Origin: an uncultured Planctomycetota bacterium
GTDB taxonomy: Bacteria > Planctomycetota > UBA1135 > GCA-002686595
Reading direction: 5' to 3'
Assembly (NCBI GenBank): GCA_903829565.1
Contig: CAIKQM010000533.1
Coordinates: forward strand, 1 to 6,457
Length of the DNA stretch: 6,457 bases
Part shown: positions 1 through 6,027 of the stretch, piece after piece
How the letters are laid out: each line of letters begins with the position of its first letter
Numbering within the stretch: the first letter of the stretch is position 1
Program-made: the position numbers and the translations under genes
The notes under the pieces: model-generated
The model's database searches: none
What the model was told of the DNA's origin: nothing
Seen by the model: the letters and a program-made list of their open reading frames with translations, nothing else

Positions 1-533
1 CGCAGGTACACGCTGCCCACGTGCCGCCGACCATCCCACAACCGATCGAGCGCGGTCTGCGCCGGCGGCGCATGCGCCAACAGCAACTCACAGTCGGGCA
101 CTCCACGCAGAGCCGCACCTTCATCGCTCCATTCGTAGGGAAAGCCAAAGAACCCCGGCCCCGCACCGCCGAAACCGGCGATGCGCACATCCCCCACGCT
201 CACCACACGCCCATCGATGTTGCCAGCGAAGACCGCGTCCGCGGGGAAGGTAGTCAGATCGTGATTGCCGGGCACCCACAGCACCGGCGCACCCAAGGCG
301 CGCACGCGCTGCAGCACCTGCGCCACCGAATCCAAGTAGGCGGCATCCTTCTGCGGAGTGCGGTTGCGTTGGTAGCCCAACTCGGGCGTGCCAATGTCGC
401 CGACCAAAAGCACCGCCGTCAGCGACTGCGTGGCCAACTCGGTGCACACCTGTTCAAGGTGCTGCATGTGAGCGTGCACATCGCCGATGACGGCGTACAC
501 GCGCTCGTCATCCTGGTTAGGAGCTGGGTCCAC
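1..533 (-). CDS. Calcineurin-like metallophosphoesterase, N-terminal part (runs off left edge)
   Basis: This is a cytoplasmic metal-dependent phosphoesterase of the calcineurin-like fold, in the subgroup of small bacterial and MPPED-like enzymes; its substrate cannot be read from sequence. Counting from GTG at 533, the visible 177 residues carry the metal-binding motifs in order: GDVHAH (17-22), GDIG (45-48), GNHD (89-92), then LLLAHAPP (150-157) followed by HVGS (171-174). In this family the final GHxH motif follows shortly after HVGS, so only the last part of the gene lies beyond the window. No signal peptide is visible. The frame is closed by a TAA at about 572-574 and has no ATG upstream of the motifs. 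The start is therefore GTG at 533, or GTG at 500, which has an AGGA about 10 bases upstream and would begin MYAVIGD. It is transcribed divergently from the large secreted protein gene. Family assignment is firm; start and substrate are not. Confidence 0.9.
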   Translation of the reverse strand, partial: MDPAPNQDDERVYAVIGDVHAHMQHLEQVCTELATQSLTAVLLVGDIGTPELGYQRNRTPQKDAAYLDSVAQVLQRVRALGAPVLWVPGNHDLTTFPADAVFAGNIDGRVVSVGDVRIAGFGGAGPGFFGFPYEWSDEGAALRGVPDCELLLAHAPPAQTALDRLWDGRRHVGSVYL

Positions 534-567
534 GCGACTGATGGTACTAGCTCCCGATCCAGAAGAT

Positions 568-583
568 CTTTACGTACGCAAAG
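568..583. promoter_or_regulatory. Imperfect 16-bp palindrome, candidate operator
   Basis: The sequence CTTTACGTACGCAAAG matches its own reverse complement at 14 of 16 positions, with TAC-GTA symmetry at the core. It lies 35 bp upstream of the phosphoesterase start and about 90-130 bp upstream of the possible starts of the secreted protein. That position suits a dimeric regulator acting on one or both genes. No regulator family is recognised from the half-site, and no regulator gene of that type is in the window, so the operator role is inference from symmetry and position only. Confidence 0.3.
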
Positions 584-595
584 TGGCTAGCCGAA

Positions 596-644
596 GCGCC
601 TTGCAGCACCGCTTAAGGGAAGACTTTTCCCAGCCCCAAGGCGC
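596..644 (+). promoter_or_regulatory. Nested inverted repeat, possible structured leader RNA
   Basis: GCGCCTTG at 596-603 is perfectly complementary to CAAGGCGC at 637-644, giving an 8-bp outer stem. Inside it GGGAA (617-621) pairs with TTCCC (627-631), with a possible extra G-U pair closing a 3-base loop. The two stems are separated by a 13-base 5' arm and a 5-base 3' arm. The element ends 26 bases before GTG 671 and 71 before ATG 716, so a transcript reading rightward could carry it in its leader. There is no U-run after it, so it is not a typical intrinsic terminator. It matches no riboswitch class I recognise. Confidence 0.35.
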
Positions 645-715
645 AGATGTGCCTCAGTTAGGCGAGTTGAGTGCGCCCCCTGTACACTCACCTTGTGGGC
701 CGTCTCCGCCTAGCC

Positions 716-3700
716 ATGCGCGTCTGCGCCGTGATCACCGTGTTGGCAGCACTCTGCACCAGTGCGCCAGCTCAGGGTTCGCGTCATGGCGTGCGCTTGC
801 ACGGAGCCCCCAGTCGCGACCACGATCGCGTGCGCATCGTGGTCGATGACGATGTGCCCGGGCGTGGCTCTACCGCAGCCGACGTGGGAGCGGGCTCATT
901 CACTGTGGAACTTTGGGTGCGCAGTCGCCCGTGCTGCAACCAGACACCAGGCAATGCGCCTGGTTCCGTGCAGAACGACGCTAGCTGGAGACAAGGCTCG
1001 ATCCTGCTGGATCGCTGGTTGGGCAGTGCCTCTGCGCAAGGCTATGGCTTATCGGTCGCCGGTGCTCGTTTGCATGCGGGCTTGGGCGCGGGTCCCGCGA
1101 ACACGCCGATCACGCTGGCGGGCGTGACTGTGCTGACTGACAACGAGTGGCATCATGTGGCCATGGTGCGCGATGTGCAGAACGCGCGCCTGTCCCTCAT
1201 CGTGGACGGTGTGTTGGACGCGGTTGCGACCATCCCGGGTACACAGCGCGATCTGTCCTATCCCGATGCGGGTGGCCTGCTCGCGTTGGTGCCTGCGGCG
1301 AACGAGCTATTCGTCGGCGGTTCACGCGACGAAGGCCCGTCAGCGCCCTTTGCTTGGCGCGGCTGGCTCGATGAGCTGCGCATCTTTGATGTCGCTCGTC
1401 GCCCCACGGAAGTGCTGGCCGACATGAAGCGCGCCGTCCCGCCCCAAACCGCGGGATTGGTGGGTTCTTGGCGCATGGAAGAAGGTGCGGGCCAAGCACT
1501 GCTGCAAGCCACCTCGACCAACGCTCCCGCTGGTGTCTTGAAGAATGGCGCGAGTGGTGACGGTGAATGGACTGACTGGAGTGTCGACAACTCCAGTTGC
1601 GCGCCGCTCAAGGACACAGCTCTGCCAGTCGGCTTCACCAAGACCTCCATCGTTCCGCCGCAAGTGGAGCCCACGGCGCTCGCGCCTTTGGGCGATGGTC
1701 GCGTACTTTTGACACTGCGCAACGGCACGGTCTTGGTCCTGCGCAACGGATCGCTGCTGTCGCAACCGGCAGGTGTGCTGCCTGTCGCAGGCCAAAGCGG
1801 CGAGCGCGGCTTGCTGGATGCGCTCGCGGATCCGCTGCTACCCAACGATGCGGTGTATGTGTTCCGCACCACGCCGCAGCTCAAAGACCGCGTCTCGCAC
1901 TTCACTCTCGCGGGTGACCAAATCGACCTCTCTTCGGAAGTCGTCATTTGGGAATCACGCGGCACGGCGCCGCTGATTCACCACGGAGGCGCACTCGCCT
2001 TCCTGCCGGATGGCACACTGCTGATCAGCACGGGCGATGGTGCAGTGGCTGCACTGTCGCGCGACCTGTCCAGCGATCAAGGCAAGCTGCTGCGCCTGCG
2101 GATGGACGGCAGCGCGCCCGCAGACAATCCGTTTGTGCAAACACCAGGAGCGTTGCCCGAGATCTGGGCCCGTGGCCTGCGCAACCCCTTCCGCATGACC
2201 ACCGACACGCAGACCGGTCGCGTGTGGGTGGGCGATGTGGGCGGAAACCTCGCGAGTTCGTGGGAAGAGATCAACCTCGCCGTCGCCGGCGCGGACTACG
2301 GCTGGCCCGAGCAAGAAGGCCCGCAATGCGGCGCGCTGCCCTGCGCCAGCGTACAACTGCCCACAGCTGCTTGGCGTCACGATGATCCTCTCTACAGCGC
2401 CGGGTCGGTCGGTGGCTGCGTCATCGTCGGCACCATGTACCGCGGCACGCGCTTCCCCGCACCCTGGCGTGACTCGCTGTTCTATGCCGACTGTGCTTCG
2501 CGCTGGATTCGCGCCTTGCACTTCGACGCCACAGGCGCAGTGACAGGCGAGTCGTTGTTCGAGCCTGAACCCGCCGCTGGTTCCGTGGTCGATCTCTGCA
2601 CAGCCTTTGACGGCTCGCTCTATGTGGCCACCTATGGCGTAGGTGCTTCAGGCCAATACGAAGCAGCCCGCGTGTGGCGCTATGACTACGCCGCGCCGAG
2701 CAGCAACACTCCGCCCGTGGCGCAGTTCGCAACTTCGGTGCTCAGCGGTCCCTCGCCGCTGAATGTGTCTTTCAACGCAACGGCCTCCTACGATCCTGAC
2801 AACCCGCAAGAAGTGCTGGAGTACTTGTGGGACTTTGGCGATGGCACGACCGGCAACGGTGCCACGCTGACGCACACCTACACGCTGGAGGGACCGCGTA
2901 CCGCGCGCTTGCGCGTGCGCGACTCGCAAGGCGCTTCGGCCAGCAGCGAAGTCCAGATCATCGTCGGCACGCCGCCCATCGTCAGCATCACGCAACCCAC
3001 CACCGGTGCGCTCTTCCGCGCCGGCGAGACCATCGCGTGGCAAGCTACAGCTTCGGATGCGCAAGACGGTGTGTTGGTGCCGGCGGCGCTGCGTTCGACC
3101 GTCGTGGTGTTGCACAACGAACACGAGCACCCCTTCTTGGGCCCGCTGCTCGGCGGCTCCGGTAGTTTCGTCGTGCCGAACACGGGACACACACCCGAAG
3201 GCGTGCGCTACGCCATTCGCGTGCAAGCGCTGGACTCCAGCGGTTTGTCGACCAGCGCTGCGGTGGAGCTCGCGCCGCGCAGTTCGCTGTTGCGTATCGA
3301 GACACAACCTGCGGGGCTGGCGCTCGTCATTGATGAAGACACGCGCAGCGGGCCCTTCCAACTTGTCAGTCTCGAGAGCTTCCACCACACGGTCGAGGCC
3401 CAACGCTTCGCGGTCTACCAAGGGGTGCCGCTCAAGTTTGAACGCTGGAGTGACGGCGTGCTCACACCCAAGCGCGGCGTGGTCATGCCTGCCCAAGGCT
3501 TGCTGCTGCGTGCGCAGTACCGCACGATTGGCCCCGGCGAAACACGCCTTGCTCTGCCTGAACAAGCGCAATGGACTTCGGGTGTCTTTGGCGGTGTGAC
3601 GCCCTTCGATCCGGCCTCGCCGAACCTGCTGTGCACCTTTTGGAGTGCCTCACAACGCAGCGAGTTGTGGTACGGCGGCCCGCTCGCCTTGCCGCGTGGC

Positions 3701-4087
3701 ACGCAGTACGAAGAGATTGTGCTGGAAGCCAAGCTGATGGAGCGCAGCGGTACGCCGCGCGCCACGCTCGCGGCCTTTGCCCAAGCGGATCCCCCGCCCT
3801 TTGTCATGGGCGCGCCAGGCGCGTTCTCTGCGGCTGGGCCGTTGCGCGTGTTGGCGCGCACGTGGGATTTGTCGCAAAGTCCGATCGGCGCGATCGTCAC
3901 CTCACCGGATCTGGCGCAGCTCGTGCGGCCGCTCACCGGTGCACCCTCTTGGACGGCGGGCCGACGCGCAGCGTTCTTGCTGGTGCCGCGCAATCTCGCC
4001 GGTCGAGCCTGCTTCTCGGTCAGTACAGGCGCTGCTCTGCATGTGCGCTTTGCGCAACGGCCTCCCGGCCCCGTCAGCGGCCACTAG
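716..4087 (+). CDS. Secreted multidomain protein: LamG, PQQ-type sugar dehydrogenase propeller, PKD and C-terminal modules
   Basis: This large exported protein (1123 residues from ATG 716) probably oxidises or binds sugars outside the cytoplasm. Residues 1-19 look like a signal peptide with an APA|Q cleavage site and no lipobox. A LamG/concanavalin-like domain spans about 58-235 (FTVELWV at 62, WHHVAMVRD at 145, DELRIFDVARRP at 219). A glucose/sorbosone dehydrogenase-type beta-propeller spans about 306-658: HHGGALAFLPDG with His422 at the position of the catalytic His, RGLRNP with Arg489, then WVGDVGGN, EEIN and DYGWP. A PKD domain follows (666-751, YLWDFGDG at 703-710). Next come the module with VVVLHNEHEHPF (796-808) often seen after PKD in such proteins, a T-QPAGL...WSDG module (856-933), and a divergent C-terminal region (942-1123). 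The frame also has GTG at 671, directly after a TGA, preceded by AGGCGAG; it would lengthen the signal-peptide n-region by 15 residues. No sorting signal is visible at the C terminus. Enzymatic activity and substrate are inferred. Confidence 0.88.
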   Translation: MRVCAVITVLAALCTSAPAQGSRHGVRLHGAPSRDHDRVRIVVDDDVPGRGSTAADVGAGSFTVELWVRSRPCCNQTPGNAPGSVQNDASWRQGSILLDRWLGSASAQGYGLSVAGARLHAGLGAGPANTPITLAGVTVLTDNEWHHVAMVRDVQNARLSLIVDGVLDAVATIPGTQRDLSYPDAGGLLALVPAANELFVGGSRDEGPSAPFAWRGWLDELRIFDVARRPTEVLADMKRAVPPQTAGLVGSWRMEEGAGQALLQATSTNAPAGVLKNGASGDGEWTDWSVDNSSCAPLKDTALPVGFTKTSIVPPQVEPTALAPLGDGRVLLTLRNGTVLVLRNGSLLSQPAGVLPVAGQSGERGLLDALADPLLPNDAVYVFRTTPQLKDRVSHFTLAGDQIDLSSEVVIWESRGTAPLIHHGGALAFLPDGTLLISTGDGAVAALSRDLSSDQGKLLRLRMDGSAPADNPFVQTPGALPEIWARGLRNPFRMTTDTQTGRVWVGDVGGNLASSWEEINLAVAGADYGWPEQEGPQCGALPCASVQLPTAAWRHDDPLYSAGSVGGCVIVGTMYRGTRFPAPWRDSLFYADCASRWIRALHFDATGAVTGESLFEPEPAAGSVVDLCTAFDGSLYVATYGVGASGQYEAARVWRYDYAAPSSNTPPVAQFATSVLSGPSPLNVSFNATASYDPDNPQEVLEYLWDFGDGTTGNGATLTHTYTLEGPRTARLRVRDSQGASASSEVQIIVGTPPIVSITQPTTGALFRAGETIAWQATASDAQDGVLVPAALRSTVVVLHNEHEHPFLGPLLGGSGSFVVPNTGHTPEGVRYAIRVQALDSSGLSTSAAVELAPRSSLLRIETQPAGLALVIDEDTRSGPFQLVSLESFHHTVEAQRFAVYQGVPLKFERWSDGVLTPKRGVVMPAQGLLLRAQYRTIGPGETRLALPEQAQWTSGVFGGVTPFDPASPNLLCTFWSASQRSELWYGGPLALPRGTQYEEIVLEAKLMERSGTPRATLAAFAQADPPPFVMGAPGAFSAAGPLRVLARTWDLSQSPIGAIVTSPDLAQLVRPLTGAPSWTAGRRAAFLLVPRNLAGRACFSVSTGAALHVRFAQRPPGPVSGH

Positions 4088-4150
4088 CCGGAAATTTGTT
4101 CGTGTTGTCACCGTCATGGTGCTGCGTGCCCGTGTGAGTCAGCTCAACTT

Positions 4151-5161
4151 GTGCGCTCGCATGCGTCGAAGGATGCGCTAGAGCCCGATCGACACCACGC
4201 GATCACTCGTTGCTTGGATCTCCACCACACCGACCAACGCACCGATGCTGGCGCACCGTTGCCCGCACCGGAACCGATCCGCATCGAAGATCATCTCGAT
4301 GCCGTAGGGAGCAGTCGTGCGCGTTTGACAGCGGCTGAAGTCCAGCTGTTGGAAGCGGTGCGCGCCAAAGTTGCTGCGGGCAAGCTGGCATTGCCCAAGC
4401 TGCCCTCGACGCACGCCACGCTGCTGCACTTGACGGGCGGTGAAGACATCTCCACCAAGCTTGTGGTCGAGGCCATCGAGCGCGACCAGATCATGTCGGC
4501 TGAGGTGCTGGGAGCCGCGAACTCGGCCGCGTACTCGGCGGCAGAACCTGCACGCACAGTGGCCGAAGCCGTGGTGCGCATTGGCGCGCGGGACTTGCGG
4601 GCGTTGCTGTGGTCCATGGCACTCAAAGCCTCGGCACCTGACGATGGTGCCTTGGCGACATGGGCTCTGGAGGCGTGGCGGCAATCTGCGGCAATGGCGC
4701 GCATGGCGCGTGTGTTCGCACCGGAACTCGGCTTGCCGCCCGAACAAGTTGTCACTGCGGTTCTACTGGCCGATGTGGGCAAAGTGGCCTTGATCGCGAC
4801 TCTGCGGCGCGAGTTGGAGCGCAGCAAGAAGCCCATCGCGCCTACACCCGCACTGGTCGGTTGCCTCTTCCGCGAAGAGCATGAAGCAGCAGGAGCTGCA
4901 CTGGCACGCAGCTGGCGTTTACCAGAAGAGATTGCCAACAACTGCGCGCATCACCACGAATGGCCGACCAACGAACGCGGACTCAAGCTCGCGGCGTTGA
5001 CGTCGCTCGTGCAACGCTTGGACATGCTCCTCGCACTCGGTGCCGAGGTCGCCTTCCGTTCGAGTGCACGCAGACCGGAGTTCGCTGCGCTCGGCGTTCC
5101 ATGGCCAGCGCGCGCAGCCAAACTAGAAGCCGCCGAGCAGGAATGGCGCACGAGCGCCTGA
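4151..5161 (+). CDS. HDOD-domain protein
   Basis: This is a 336-residue soluble protein with one HDOD domain, a non-catalytic relative of HD-type phosphohydrolases used in bacterial signalling, for example in chemotaxis, motility or second-messenger regulation. Hallmarks are LPKLP (81-85), the ANSAAY segment (123-128), VVRIGARDLRALL (141-153), LLADVGK (205-211), EHEAAGAALARSWRLPEEI (243-261) and the HHH of 267-269. The usual LLHDIGK-like motif reads LLADVGK, so the His is replaced by Ala while the Asp remains. No GGDEF, EAL, receiver or kinase domain is attached. Residues 1-55 are unconserved and acidic/His-rich. GTG 4151 is the first conventional start after the previous stop and lacks a clear Shine-Dalgarno; TTG at 4214 is an alternative, since the domain begins only near residue 58. 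It follows the secreted-protein gene by 63 bp in the same reading frame, so co-transcription is possible. The partner pathway is unknown. Confidence 0.88.
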   Translation: MRSHASKDALEPDRHHAITRCLDLHHTDQRTDAGAPLPAPEPIRIEDHLDAVGSSRARLTAAEVQLLEAVRAKVAAGKLALPKLPSTHATLLHLTGGEDISTKLVVEAIERDQIMSAEVLGAANSAAYSAAEPARTVAEAVVRIGARDLRALLWSMALKASAPDDGALATWALEAWRQSAAMARMARVFAPELGLPPEQVVTAVLLADVGKVALIATLRRELERSKKPIAPTPALVGCLFREEHEAAGAALARSWRLPEEIANNCAHHHEWPTNERGLKLAALTSLVQRLDMLLALGAEVAFRSSARRPEFAALGVPWPARAAKLEAAEQEWRTSA

Positions 5162-5166
5162 AATCG

Positions 5167-5226
5167 AACGCAGATTCGAACGCAGATTCGAACGCAGATT
5201 CGGACGCAGGCTCTAACGCGGCGCTG
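5167..5226. repeat. 12-bp tandem repeat at a convergent gene junction
   Basis: The unit AACGCAGATTCG occurs three times without change (5167-5178, 5179-5190, 5191-5202). It is followed by two degraded copies, gacgcaggctct (5203-5214) and aacgcggcgctg (5215-5226), and preceded by a half copy directly after the HDOD stop codon. Joined units create the palindrome TTCGAA at 5175-5180 and 5187-5192, so transcripts from either strand can form a 6-bp stem with a 6-base loop. The repeat fills the 51-bp spacer and runs into the 3' end of the minus-strand gene, whose TAG stop (5213-5215) spans the boundary of the two degraded copies. There is no T-run, so a terminator role is only a possibility. Confidence 0.9.
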
Positions 5227-6013
5227 ACCGATCGATGCTCGTGGGATCAAGGTCCACGCGCACACCACCAATCTCGCGCGTAGCAGCACGCAACTTGGCA
5301 CTGCGACGCCCTTGGGCATCGACCAGCACCAACTCGTACATCGCCGCGGCGACAAAAGGTGCCAGCAAATACGACACTCCCGGTCGCAACGGCACCAGTG
5401 TCTTCGGTCCCAAGGCCCATGCGCCTGCGTCCGACAACAAGTAAGCCTCGCTGCCTTGCGTGCCTTCCACATGCGCGATTTCCAAGCGCAAGTCTTCCTC
5501 ACCTAACAAGTACAGCTCGATCGAGGGCGACTCCGTCAACTGCAAGATGCCCAAGTCGAGCACAGATGCTCCCTTGCCGGGAGTCACCAAAAAGCCCTTG
5601 CGCGTGACGGCTAAACCGACGCGCGCCAAGACAAGGTGATTGGAATCGAGTGGCAACGCCAGAGGCCCAAAAGCCAAGTCCTCGCCAATCGTGCGCGCAG
5701 CACCACCGCGCGGACGTTGCAAGGCTTCGGGCGTTTCCACATACACCACGCGCGGGTGCGCGAGACTCGGCGCATCCGCGGGAACCGACAAGCGACCGCG
5801 CACCCACGCCTGTCCCGCAGGCGGTGGCGTGGTGTGCGCAGCGCTACTGCGCGTTGTTGCGGGCCCGGTCTCGGTGACGAGGAAGTGATGAGCCACATCC
5901 GCACGCTGCACCGGCGAAACGACCGGCGTGTCCAACCACGCGACGATGCCCAAGCTGCTGAGCACCACCAGCAGGGTCGTTGCCAACCAACGAACTTCTG
6001 TCTTGGTCTGCAT
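5213..6013 (-). CDS. Membrane-anchored protein of unknown function
   Basis: I do not recognise this 266-residue protein. It begins MQTKTEVRW followed by one hydrophobic stretch (about 9-27) with no clear cleavage site, so it looks like a signal anchor with the rest exported. A Pro/Thr/Ala-rich linker (about 48-68) leads to a region rich in predicted beta strands (about 69-258). Segments such as VRGRLSVPAD (71-80), HLVLARVGLAVTRKGFLV (126-143), VLDLGILQLTESPSIELYLL (151-170) and MYELVLVDAQGR (225-236) alternate hydrophobic and polar residues. They resemble the carboxypeptidase-regulatory-like beta sandwiches of surface proteins, but too weakly to assign. It starts 14 bp after the stop of the RluA-type gene on the same strand, so the two are probably co-transcribed. 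No strong Shine-Dalgarno precedes ATG 6013; an AGG lies about 13 bases upstream. The last codons and stop lie in degraded copies of the 12-bp tandem repeat. Confidence 0.8.
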   Translation of the reverse strand: MQTKTEVRWLATTLLVVLSSLGIVAWLDTPVVSPVQRADVAHHFLVTETGPATTRSSAAHTTPPPAGQAWVRGRLSVPADAPSLAHPRVVYVETPEALQRPRGGAARTIGEDLAFGPLALPLDSNHLVLARVGLAVTRKGFLVTPGKGASVLDLGILQLTESPSIELYLLGEEDLRLEIAHVEGTQGSEAYLLSDAGAWALGPKTLVPLRPGVSYLLAPFVAAAMYELVLVDAQGRRSAKLRAATREIGGVRVDLDPTSIDRSAPR

Positions 6014-6027
6014 GTGCGCACACTAGC

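Larger units (their letters stand above)
534..715. promoter_or_regulatory. Divergent intergenic region
   Basis: This spacer separates the minus-strand phosphoesterase gene from the plus-strand secreted-protein gene, so promoters for both should lie here. I see no convincing pair of -35 and -10 hexamers. The part from 541 to 670 is less GC-rich than the flanking genes and holds two dyad symmetries, annotated separately. If the secreted protein starts at GTG 671 rather than ATG 716, the spacer ends at 670. An AGGCGAG stretch at 660-666 could serve as a weak ribosome-binding site for GTG 671. Confidence 0.55.

Noticed and set aside
601..627. TTGCAG and GACTTT as a -35/-10 promoter pair
   Set aside because: The spacing is 15 bp and the -10 match is poor, so it is not convincing.
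2648..3571. Long minus-strand open frame of about 300 codons inside the secreted-protein gene
   Set aside because: It lies antisense to clear propeller, PKD and downstream modules, has an Arg/His-rich composition typical of shadow frames in GC-rich genes, and shows no recognisable domain.
4109..4121. Small dyad CACC-gtcat-GGTG after the secreted-protein stop, considered as a terminator
   Set aside because: The stem is only 4 bp and no T-run follows, so it does not meet the form of an intrinsic terminator.
4116..4181. A 21-codon Arg-rich open frame from ATG 4116 overlapping the HDOD start
   Set aside because: It is short, has no visible Shine-Dalgarno, and short Arg-rich frames are common in GC-rich DNA. 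A leader-peptide role cannot be supported from one sequence.
5162..5226. CRISPR-like array
   Set aside because: The units are 12 bp and directly adjacent with no unique spacers, and no cas gene is present, so this is a simple tandem repeat.
4960..5283. Plus-strand open frame carrying the NADS tetrapeptide repeat
   Set aside because: Most of it overlaps the well-supported HDOD gene in another frame and the rest overlaps the minus-strand membrane-protein gene. The open frame follows from the 12-bp repeat and high GC.
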